From the NCBI GenBank assembly GCA_017964255.1, contig JAGCSI010000067.1, forward strand, positions 1-36,195: DNA of 36,195 nt, given 5' to 3'. A program made the translations under genes and the position numbers. Below the pieces are notes generated by a model, which was not told the origin of the DNA, ran no database searches, and saw only the letters and a list, made by a program, of their open reading frames with translations. Origin of the DNA: Bacteroidales bacterium (GTDB lineage Bacteria; Bacteroidota; Bacteroidia; Bacteroidales; WCHB1-69). Of this stretch, positions 24,842 through 31,155 are shown one piece after another (the stretch's first letter is position 1; each line of letters opens with the position of its first letter).

Positions 24842-27538
24842 TTATTTAAGTCCGGCAATTTGTTCTTTCAGTAATTTAATCTTGGCTTCGGCGTCGGCTT
24901 GCTTCTTGCGCTCAATGGCAACCACCTGTTCGGGAGCATTTTGCACGAAGCGTTCGTTAGCCAGCTTTTTCAGCACCGACTGCAGGAATTTCTCCGCGTA
25001 GGCCAATTCGTCATTCAGTTTCTTCAATTCCGCATCCTTGTCGATATTGTCGGCAAAAGGCACGAAATATTCCACATTCTGCTCAATAAACAGCACTGAA
25101 CCGGGAACTTTTTCGCTCACATATTCAACCTGCGGAATGTTGCACAACTTCTCAATTACGCAATCCATCTCCACATCGTCGTCTTTCTTAACGCGTTGCA
25201 CAAACAGATTCACGGGATTCTTGGGAGCGATGTTCTTCTCGGCACGGATACGGCGCACCTGCTCAATCACCTTACGGGTATTGGCAAAACGCTGCAGGAA
25301 AATCTGGTCGTCAGCACCGGTTTCTGGTTCAGGCATCACGGCCACCATAATAGATTCATTTTCATTGCGTTCCTGCAAACCATGCCACAATTCTTCCGTA
25401 ATGAAAGGCATGAAAGGATGCAAAAGACGCAGGAGTTTATCGAAAATAGCGATGATTTCGTTGTAGGTCTTGCCGTCAACTGGCTGCTGGTAAGGCGGTT
25501 TCACCACTTCGAGGAAGCAGGAGCAGAAATCGTCCCATACCAGTTTATAGACCGCCATCAGCGCATCTGACAGACGGTACTTGTCGAAATGGCCGTTCAT
25601 CTCGACCAGCACTTCGTTCAGGCGCATGTTGAACCACTTGACTGCAGTTGTACAAGCCTGTGGTTGAGCCAAATTCTCATCCACCTGCCAACCTTTGATC
25701 AGACGGAAGGCATTCCAAATCTTGTTGTTGAAATTACGGCCCTGTTCGCACAAAGACTCGTCGAACAGCAGGTCGTTGCCGGCGGGAGAGCTCAGCAACA
25801 TGCCCATACGCACGCCATCGGCACCGAATTGCTCCATCAGCATGATGGGATCGGGAGAGTTGCCCAACTGCTTGGACATTTTGCGGCCCAGCTTGTCACG
25901 AACCACACCGGTGAAATAGACGTGGCGGAAGGGCACCGCGTGACGATATTCCATACCGGCCATGATCATACGAGCCACCCAGAAGAAGATGATGTCGGGA
26001 GCTGTAATCAGGTCGGATGTGGGATAGTAGTAATTGATATCCTTATTGTCGGGGTTGTTGATGCCATCGAAAAGGCTGATGGGCCACAGCCACGAGCTGA
26101 ACCAAGTGTCAAGGGCATCCTCATCCTGACGCATCGCACCAGTGTAGTTGTATTTTTCCTTGGCAATTTTCCTAGCTTCCTCTTCGGTGACAGCTACCAC
26201 GATTTCCTCCTTGCCGTCTACCTCGATGTACCAAGCAGGAATACGGTGGCCCCACCAAAGCTGGCGTGAGATACACCAGTCCTGGATATTCTCTAACCAC
26301 TGGCGGTAAGTGTTCTTATACTTATCGGGATAGAACTTGATTTCGTCGTTCATAACGGGTGGCAGGGCGATATCGGCAAAGTGCTTCATCTTGAGGAACC
26401 ACTGCAGCGAGAGGCGCGGCTCAATAGCAGTATCGGGGTTGCGCTGCGAATACCCTACCTTGTTGGTGTAGTCCTCCACCTTTTCCATAAGGCCTGCTGC
26501 TTCCAGGTCTTTAGCGATCTGCTTGCGGCAGGCAAAGCGGTCCATGCCAACATAGAGAGGCGACTGTTCGGAAATGGTGCCATCGTTGTTGAAAATATCG
26601 ATAGTCTCCAGCTTGTGAGTCTTACCGAGATTGTAGTCATTGACATCGTGGGCAGGGGTCACCTTCAGGCAGCCCGTACCAAACTCGATATCGACATAGC
26701 GGTCCTCGATCACCTTCACCTCACGACCCACGAGGGGCACTATGACGTGACGTCCGCGGAGCCACTGGTTCTTAGGGTCTTTGGGGTTGATGCACATAGC
26801 AGTGTCGCCCATGATGGTCTCGGGACGAGTGGTGGCGACCACAGCATAGTAACCCTTTTCGTCGCGGTGGATGATATTGCCCTCAGCTTCCAAAGCATCC
26901 TGATTCTCCAATGTCTCTAGGCCTACCACATAGTATTTAAGGTAGTACAGTTTCGAGCTTTCCTCCTTGTATTCCACCTCCTCGGTCGAGAGGGCGGTAA
27001 GGGCCTTGGGATCCCAGTTGATCATGCGGAGGCCGCGGTAGATGAGTCCCTTGTTGTAGAGATCGACAAATACCTTGGTAACACTCTCGCTGCGAATCTC
27101 GTCCATGGTGAATGCTGTGCGGTCCCAATCACAGGAGGCACCGAGTTTACGGAGTTGCTGCAAGATGATGCCGCCATGTTTGTGAGTCCATGCCCATGCG
27201 TGCTCCAGAAACTGATCGCGGGTCAGGTCACGCTTCTTGATGCCCTGATCTGCAAGGCTCTTCACCACCTTGGCCTCGGTGGCGATGGAGGCGTGGTCGG
27301 TACCCGGCACCCAAACGGCGTTAAAACCGCGCATACGGGCACGACGCACCAACACATCCTGGATGGTGTTGTTCAGCATGTGTCCCATGTGCAACACACC
27401 GGTTACATTTGGAGGTGGTATTACGATGGTGAAAGGTTTTCTACTGTCAGGTTTTGAGGCGAAAAGATGATGGTCATTCCAGAACTGGTACCATTTTTCT
27501 TCGATGCTTTTGGGGTCGTACTTGGTAGCAATCTCCAT
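24842..27538 (-). CDS. valS: valine-tRNA ligase
   Basis: 898 residues, class I aminoacyl-tRNA synthetase that charges tRNA-Val. The HIGH motif is HMGH (His50-His53) in [17 protein letters not shown]. The editing domain lies around residues 200-340 ([20 protein letters not shown]). The second signature is [12 protein letters not shown] (KMSKQ at 553-557), with Gln where KMSKS is the textbook form. The C-terminal anticodon-binding helical domain is followed by the coiled-coil arm that is particular to ValRS ([16 protein letters not shown] to the end). The valyl identity rests on that arm and the GNSPDP context. The RND efflux genes follow 11 bases later on the same strand. Confidence 0.97.
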   Translation of the reverse strand: MEIATKYDPKSIEEKWYQFWNDHHLFASKPDSRKPFTIVIPPPNVTGVLHMGHMLNNTIQDVLVRRARMRGFNAVWVPGTDHASIATEAKVVKSLADQGIKKRDLTRDQFLEHAWAWTHKHGGIILQQLRKLGASCDWDRTAFTMDEIRSESVTKVFVDLYNKGLIYRGLRMINWDPKALTALSTEEVEYKEESSKLYYLKYYVVGLETLENQDALEAEGNIIHRDEKGYYAVVATTRPETIMGDTAMCINPKDPKNQWLRGRHVIVPLVGREVKVIEDRYVDIEFGTGCLKVTPAHDVNDYNLGKTHKLETIDIFNNDGTISEQSPLYVGMDRFACRKQIAKDLEAAGLMEKVEDYTNKVGYSQRNPDTAIEPRLSLQWFLKMKHFADIALPPVMNDEIKFYPDKYKNTYRQWLENIQDWCISRQLWWGHRIPAWYIEVDGKEEIVVAVTEEEARKIAKEKYNYTGAMRQDEDALDTWFSSWLWPISLFDGINNPDNKDINYYYPTSDLITAPDIIFFWVARMIMAGMEYRHAVPFRHVYFTGVVRDKLGRKMSKQLGNSPDPIMLMEQFGADGVRMGMLLSSPAGNDLLFDESLCEQGRNFNNKIWNAFRLIKGWQVDENLAQPQACTTAVKWFNMRLNEVLVEMNGHFDKYRLSDALMAVYKLVWDDFCSCFLEVVKPPYQQPVDGKTYNEIIAIFDKLLRLLHPFMPFITEELWHGLQERNENESIMVAVMPEPETGADDQIFLQRFANTRKVIEQVRRIRAEKNIAPKNPVNLFVQRVKKDDDVEMDCVIEKLCNIPQVEYVSEKVPGSVLFIEQNVEYFVPFADNIDKDAELKKLNDELAYAEKFLQSVLKKLANERFVQNAPEQVVAIERKKQADAEAKIKLLKEQIAGLK

Positions 27539-27629
27539 AGTTTTATCTTTCAGTTTTAGTTTTTTAACAATTCAAAAAATTGATTTTCAATCATTTAAAT
27601 CAAGAATCAGTCAATATAATAACAAAGTG

Positions 27630-27637
27630 CAAATTTA
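27630..27637 (-). promoter_or_regulatory. possible -7 element of valS
   Basis: TAAATTTG on the minus strand fits TAnnTTTG, about 92 bases before the valS ATG. The only nearby TTG upstream is 12 bases away, too close for the usual spacer, so the call is tentative. The leader would be long enough for a T-box or attenuator, but I see no T-box signature. Confidence 0.4.
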
Positions 27638-27706
27638 CATAAATTTCGTCAATAATGTGCAGATATATTTTATTTTGGAATTAGTTTATCCCGAGGTAGT
27701 GGTGTG

Positions 27707-27728
27707 AGGTCGCATATCTCCGATATGC
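27707..27728. repeat. dispersed hairpin gcatatc-tcc-gatatgc
   Basis: Identical hairpin and left flank to 4703-4724, about 23 kb away. Perfect 7-base-pair stem with loop tcc (GGA on the other strand). Confidence 0.8.
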
Positions 27729-27777
27729 TGGATATGCCGCGTCCTTCTGTCACCACACTACGCTTCGTTTGTGCTTC

Positions 27778-27850
27778 CACCACACTACGCAACTCCGTTG
27801 CTCGTGTGGTGTTAATTGTGCCTGGCGGCACGTCTCATGCCTTCGGCATG
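27778..27850 (+). repeat. three-hairpin repeat, copy D
   Basis: Hairpin 1 caccacac (27778-27785) with gtgtggtg (27804-27811), with an inner hairpin gcaac-tcc-gttgc; then ttaatt; hairpin 2 gtgcc-tggc-ggcac (27818-27831); hairpin 3 catgcc-ttc-ggcatg (27836-27850). A partial caccacac element flanks it on each side. Confidence 0.88.
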
Positions 27851-27987
27851 CAGTCTTAGCCGTAGAAGTGTTCCGTCTAGCATCTCCTCGCCACACGCCC
27901 TGTGTGATGTCACCACACTGTGCTTCGCTTGTGTGAGACTGGAAATCATCGTGCAAAAGAAGGGAAACAAATGGGTGGTAGAAGAAA

Positions 27988-28740
27988 TCAGGAGTATTTA
28001 ACCATCTGGTCGCAATAAGGACAATTGATTTCCCCTTTGGGGATTTTGGCACCGCACACATGACAGTGGGTACGGATGGCTTTCAGGCCTATTTGCCACA
28101 ACTTGATATCGAAAGCGATAAACACAACATTCAAGACTGACGACAAGCCAGTCGACTCACCGTACATCTCCATGGCAAAGCAAAGCGTGTCGTACAAACC
28201 GTGCGCCAATACCGGGCAGATGAATGCCATCGCCAGCAAATATTTCCGTTTCAAGGGGGTGAAACGCGCTCTGGAGAAGAAATAGCCCATGATGACCGCA
28301 AAAAGGAAGTGTCCCGGCACTGCCAGCAAAGCCCTTGCCACACCCGTTCCGAAACCGCCACTATAGACATACAGTATATTCTCCACGCAGGCAAACCCCA
28401 TGGAAACGAACACCGCATACACAATGCCGTCGAAATGCTCGTTAAACTCTTTGTTGTTCCATATCAGCCAATAGAGAAACAGGAATTTCAAGCCTTCCTC
28501 TGGAATCGCAGCCTGAAAGAAGCTCTTCAACACCGCCGAATTTTCAGCGAAAGCAGTGAGACTGAAGCCAGCAATTCCCTCGAATACACCCCATAGCAAG
28601 ATCAACACCGCCACCAAAGTGCCACAAAAGAAAGCCTTCAGAAGTAATCCCAAAGGCTCTCTTTCATTTTTGTCTTTCAAATAAATGTACCCCAGTAAAA
28701 TAACGACAGGGAGTATAGAGATAAGCAATAAAGGATCCAT
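27988..28740 (-). CDS. PrsW-family intramembrane metalloprotease with C-terminal zinc ribbon
   Basis: 250 residues, polytopic. PrsW-type motifs are in order: Glu81-Glu82 in AAIPEEGLKFLFLYW, Glu120-Asn121 in FACVENILYVYSGG, His144 in VPGHFLFAVIMGYFF, and His180 with Asp184 in LAHGLYDTL. These form the putative metal site of the PrsW/CPBP-like (abortive-infection-related) proteases; PrsW in Bacillus cleaves an anti-sigma factor. The C-terminus adds a cytoplasmic zinc ribbon, Cys226-x2-Cys229 and Cys240-x2-Cys243. It starts 8 bases after the ferritin stop, so it is likely co-transcribed with ferritin. The substrate is unknown; the anti-sigma factor at 6463 is one speculative candidate. Confidence 0.88.
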   Translation of the reverse strand: MDPLLLISILPVVILLGYIYLKDKNEREPLGLLLKAFFCGTLVAVLILLWGVFEGIAGFSLTAFAENSAVLKSFFQAAIPEEGLKFLFLYWLIWNNKEFNEHFDGIVYAVFVSMGFACVENILYVYSGGFGTGVARALLAVPGHFLFAVIMGYFFSRARFTPLKRKYLLAMAFICPVLAHGLYDTLCFAMEMYGESTGLSSVLNVVFIAFDIKLWQIGLKAIRTHCHVCGAKIPKGEINCPYCDQMVKYS

Positions 28741-28748
28741 GCCAGGGC

Positions 28749-29234
28749 TTATCTTGCAGCTAATTCTTTGTCAAACATATAGAAAGCGGCCTTGTCATTG
28801 CCGATGCATTTGGCAGCCTCTATCAGTTCTGTAGCGTTAGCCTCTTCTTCAACCTGCTCATTGACAAACCATTGCAGCATATTGGCAGTGGCATAGTCTT
28901 TTTCCTTGGCAGCCAAGTCGCAGAGATTGTGGATCAGACCGGTCACCACTTTCTCGTGAGCCAAAGTCTCGTCGAACATCTCAGCCATGTTTTTCCAGCT
29001 GGTTTTGAATTTTTCAATAGGTTTCAGCTCAACGCGTGCCAGTTGTTCTTCCAGATAATGCACGAAACGGAAAGCGTGTTCCATCTCTTCGTCATACTGT
29101 TTGCGATACCAGTGAGCCACACCTTTCAGACCTTTGTCGTTGGCATCCATTGACATGGCTAAATACAGGTAAGCCGACCACATTTCGGCATTGATTTGGG
29201 CGTTGATAGCCTCTTGCATTTTCTTGCTGATCAT
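28749..29234 (-). CDS. ftnA: non-haem ferritin (FtnA type)
   Basis: 161 residues when started at MISKKMQEAINAQINAEMWS (29234); the open frame extends further upstream but that part is not ferritin-like. Ferroxidase ligands fall at the same numbers as in E. coli FtnA: Glu17, Glu50 and His53 (YDEEMEHAF), Glu94 and Gln127, with Glu130 also present. The protein forms a 24-subunit shell that oxidises Fe2+ and stores it as ferric mineral. Upstream (124 bases) is a small helical protein and 8 bases downstream is the PrsW-like protease. It complements the FeoAB importer encoded elsewhere in the window. Confidence 0.96.
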   Translation of the reverse strand: MISKKMQEAINAQINAEMWSAYLYLAMSMDANDKGLKGVAHWYRKQYDEEMEHAFRFVHYLEEQLARVELKPIEKFKTSWKNMAEMFDETLAHEKVVTGLIHNLCDLAAKEKDYATANMLQWFVNEQVEEEANATELIEAAKCIGNDKAAFYMFDKELAAR

Positions 29235-29358
29235 GATAATTGATTTTTTGTTCTGAAATATGTTAAAATTTGATTTTATTGCAGACATTATGGTTTTGAC
29301 AGAAGTCCCCACAGCCTCTTGACACAGAAGGCAGAGAATTGTCAATCAGACCATTGGC

Positions 29359-29685
29359 TTATTTCTGGCAAATCAGTTTCTCCAGCGATGACAGACTGGC
29401 TGCCTCCATGGGATGAAGGCTATCCACCTTGGCCAAATCTTTGAGTTTGTTGATAAAACCTGCTTTGAGTTCGTCGGTAGGTAGATAGGCAGCGCTACCC
29501 TGAAGAATGGACTCTACCGTCTCTGCGTCATTATCTGCCTGGAACATGTCCGACACATACTGATAGGTCTCCGCCGACACGTCCTTGGACATGTAGGACA
29601 GTTCTTCCTTCGTAAGCTTAAAATCCAGTGATGCGACGTACATCAAAGCGTACAATTCAAATTCCTCTTTTGTGTTAAATTTCAT
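29359..29685 (-). CDS. small acidic helical protein, function unknown (possibly TerB-like)
   Basis: 108 residues, no signal peptide or membrane segment. I do not recognise the family. Two halves show a similar pattern, LMYVASLDFKLTKEELSYM and LKDLAKVDSLHPMEAASL, in which an Asp is followed six to seven residues later by Glu; this resembles the duplicated helical TerB fold, but the match is weak. A TAACTTTG element lies at 29784-29777 on the same strand, about 90 bases before the ATG. The ferritin gene follows after 124 bases, so it may be part of the same iron-storage transcript. Confidence 0.75.
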   Translation of the reverse strand: MKFNTKEEFELYALMYVASLDFKLTKEELSYMSKDVSAETYQYVSDMFQADNDAETVESILQGSAAYLPTDELKAGFINKLKDLAKVDSLHPMEAASLSSLEKLICQK

Positions 29686-29776
29686 TATGCTAATTTTTTA
29701 TCCAAAAACATGAACGTTTTCTCGAATTAAATCATAAGAATTCAATGCGATACGACATTCCTTCATTACCAGTTTG

Positions 29777-29784
29777 CAAAGTTA
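29777..29784 (-). promoter_or_regulatory. -7 element of the small helical protein gene (and possibly ferritin-prsW)
   Basis: TAACTTTG on the minus strand is a perfect TAnnTTTG. No good TTG is present at 19-21 bases upstream (GTTATT is nearest). The leader would be about 85 bases. Confidence 0.5.
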
Positions 29785-29911
29785 CATATTTTTTTTCGAA
29801 TAATAACATAGCTGTGATTATTTTTCAGAAAATGTGGTCTCCCGGGGTGCTAAAAGTGGGAAAACGATGATAATAATTGCGTCAGTAAAACAGGGATTCA
29901 AATATTTATCG

Positions 29912-29919
29912 TAACTTTG
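29912..29919 (+). promoter_or_regulatory. -7 element of cutC, very close to the start codon
   Basis: TAACTTTG is a perfect TAnnTTTG and ends 8 bases before the first ATG of cutC. No TTG lies at the usual -33 distance. If used, the transcript would be nearly leaderless for the ATG at 29928, or have a leader of about 15 bases for the ATG at 29940. Confidence 0.55.
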
Positions 29920-29927
29920 CACTTTTA

Positions 29928-30605
29928 ATGAGAACGTGTATGTTATTGGAAGTATGTTGTGGAAACCGTCAATCCGCCATCAATGCGGCAGCGGCTGGTG
30001 CTCAGCGCATTGAGTTATGCCGCGACCTGCCCGTGGGAGGACTTACCCCCTCTCACGAAGACATATTATATTGTAAGGAGCACTTGCCCCTGCAAACTTT
30101 TGTGCTGATTCGTCCCCGCGGCGGTGATTTTTGCTATACCGAGGAAGAATTTGACACGATATTGTCGGATATTGCCTTTTGTCGTGAGCAGGGCATTCCC
30201 GGTGTCGTCATTGGTTTTCTGAAAGAGGATTTGAGTGTTGATGTGGACAAATGCCGACGTGCCCTGAAGGAAGCTGGTCCCATGCAGGTGACTTTCCATC
30301 GGGCCTTCGACCGCTGCAAGGACTGGCAAGCGGCTCTGGAACAGATTGTTGACTGCGGATTTCATCGCATTCTCACATCTGGACAACAACCCACAGCACC
30401 GCAAGGAGCAGATACGCTGGCTGCCATTGTCAAGCAAGCCCACGGGCGCATTACGATACTGGCGGGTAGCGGCGTAGGTAGCGACAATGTGGCCGAGCTC
30501 ATCCGCCGTACCCATGTGGACGAAGTCCATGCCAGCTGCAAGCTGAACGGCGACACGAGCCAGACGGAGGAAATCAAGTTGATAATGAGCAAATTAGTAA
30601 ATTAG
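29928..30605 (+). CDS. cutC: CutC family protein
   Basis: 225 residues, a TIM-barrel family. Conserved stretches: LLEVCCGN at the start, GAQRIELCRDLPVGGLTPS, FVLIRPRGGDFCY, MQVTFHRAFD, HRILTSGQ, ILAGSGV and VDEVHASC. CutC was first linked to copper tolerance in E. coli, but that role is disputed and the true reaction is uncertain. Two starts are possible, ATG 29928 or ATG 29940 (Met5); the second matches the usual family N-terminus (M-x-LLE) better. The last codons (AAA TTA GTA AAT TAG) are made from an AATTAG repeat array, so the C-terminal KLVN is probably repeat-derived. Confidence 0.93.
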   Translation: MRTCMLLEVCCGNRQSAINAAAAGAQRIELCRDLPVGGLTPSHEDILYCKEHLPLQTFVLIRPRGGDFCYTEEEFDTILSDIAFCREQGIPGVVIGFLKEDLSVDVDKCRRALKEAGPMQVTFHRAFDRCKDWQAALEQIVDCGFHRILTSGQQPTAPQGADTLAAIVKQAHGRITILAGSGVGSDNVAELIRRTHVDEVHASCKLNGDTSQTEEIKLIMSKLVN

Positions 30606-30694
30606 CAAATTAGTTAATTAGTTAATTAGTTAATGTGCTAATTATCAATGTGCCAATGAATAATGAATGATAAGGGAGCGATGTGCTAATTAAT
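30591..30694 (+). repeat. AATTAG-type array overlapping the cutC 3' end
   Basis: caaattagtaaattagc... continues through the cutC stop (30603-30605) to about 30694. Bases from 30630 (taatgtgctaattatcaatg) repeat the array after htpG at 4562. Confidence 0.8.
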
Positions 30695-30735
30695 GATGTA
30701 TAACGAGGAAGATATGAAGAAGTCTCTGCAACGCT

Positions 30736-31018
30736 GTGCCTCGAAGAGGCACTATCTCAGTAACCCCAGACGTAAGTCTGGGGTGATGGGAAGACACTAC
30801 TCATCTCAAAGCCTCGAAGAGGCGACACCTTGCCACACCACCAATGGTAAGTCACTGACTGTCGGGACGCTATGCTCTGTCGTCTCTCGCATCCCTTTCG
30901 CGGCAGGCAGGTACCATCATCTAAGCAAGCTCCACTCGTGCCGCGAGGAGAGCAGATCATGCATCTCAGCACCCACACTTACGTGCGGGGTTACTAAAAT
31001 TCGACCTCTTCGAGGCCG
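30736..31018. repeat. REP-like element with inverted terminal modules
   Basis: Left module: gtgcctc-gaa-gaggcac (30736-30752), agtaac, then ccccagac-gtaa-gtctgggg (30764-30783). Right module on the opposite strand: cctc-gaa-gagg (31015-31005), agtaac, then cccgcac-gtaa-gtgtggg (30989-30972, one mismatch). An extra gcctc-gaa-gaggc lies at 30811-30823. Order, spacing and loops match between the ends while stem bases differ. About 283 bases overall, no coding capacity. Confidence 0.85.
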
Positions 31019-31064
31019 TAACCTAAACATTGAACACTCATCTTCTAACCTTCTAACCAAAAAA

Positions 31065-31147
31065 AACACTAAACATTTGAATCTCACCCCACAGCTCACA
31101 GCTCATAGCCAAAAAAAAACTAAACGTTAAACACTAAACATTTGAAT
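31065..31147 (+). repeat. 18-base direct repeat before the transglutaminase-like lipoprotein gene
   Basis: aacactaaacatttgaat occurs at 31065-31082 and again at 31130-31147, the second ending 8 bases before the ATG. Separated by 47 bases that include two A-tracts. Confidence 0.85.
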
Positions 31148-31155
31148 TTTGAATC

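Larger units (their letters stand above)
27539..27987. other. 449-base gap upstream of valS with hairpin repeats
   Basis: Nearest valS it is AT-rich, with TAAATTTG on the minus strand at 27637-27630, a possible -7 element. From about 27700 it holds repeats: the hairpin gcatatc-tcc-gatatgc (27712-27728), three variants of the caccacac element (27750, 27778 and 27911) and one complete three-hairpin module (27778-27850). No gene is supported. Confidence 0.8.
30606..31155. other. 550-base gap with REP-like element and A-rich leader
   Basis: Holds, in order, the AATTAG array, an element with inverted ends (30736-31018), and an A/C-rich stretch with an 18-base direct repeat just before the lipoprotein gene. 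An open frame of 145 codons crosses the element but is a by-product of the repeats. No promoter consensus is clear. Confidence 0.8.

Noticed and set aside
25859-25873. KMSKQ instead of KMSKS in ValRS as a defect
   Set aside because: The second Lys and the surrounding LGNSPDP are intact and substitutions at the last position are tolerated in this class, so no loss of function is claimed.
25589-26269. 226-codon frame antisense to valS
   Set aside because: Shadow of a universally conserved synthetase gene.
27539-27700. T-box leader for valS
   Set aside because: No specifier stem, T-box sequence or terminator/antiterminator pair could be seen; T-boxes are also rare in this phylum.
29235-29345. 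N-terminal extension of ferritin to 29345
   Set aside because: The extra 37 codons do not resemble ferritin, and starting at 29234 puts ferroxidase ligands at the standard numbers.
30693-31130. 145-codon open frame on plus between cutC and the lipoprotein gene
   Set aside because: It runs through the inverted-end repeat element and the A-rich leader; Arg/Ser/Cys-rich product with no recognisable domain. The frame is explained by the repeats.
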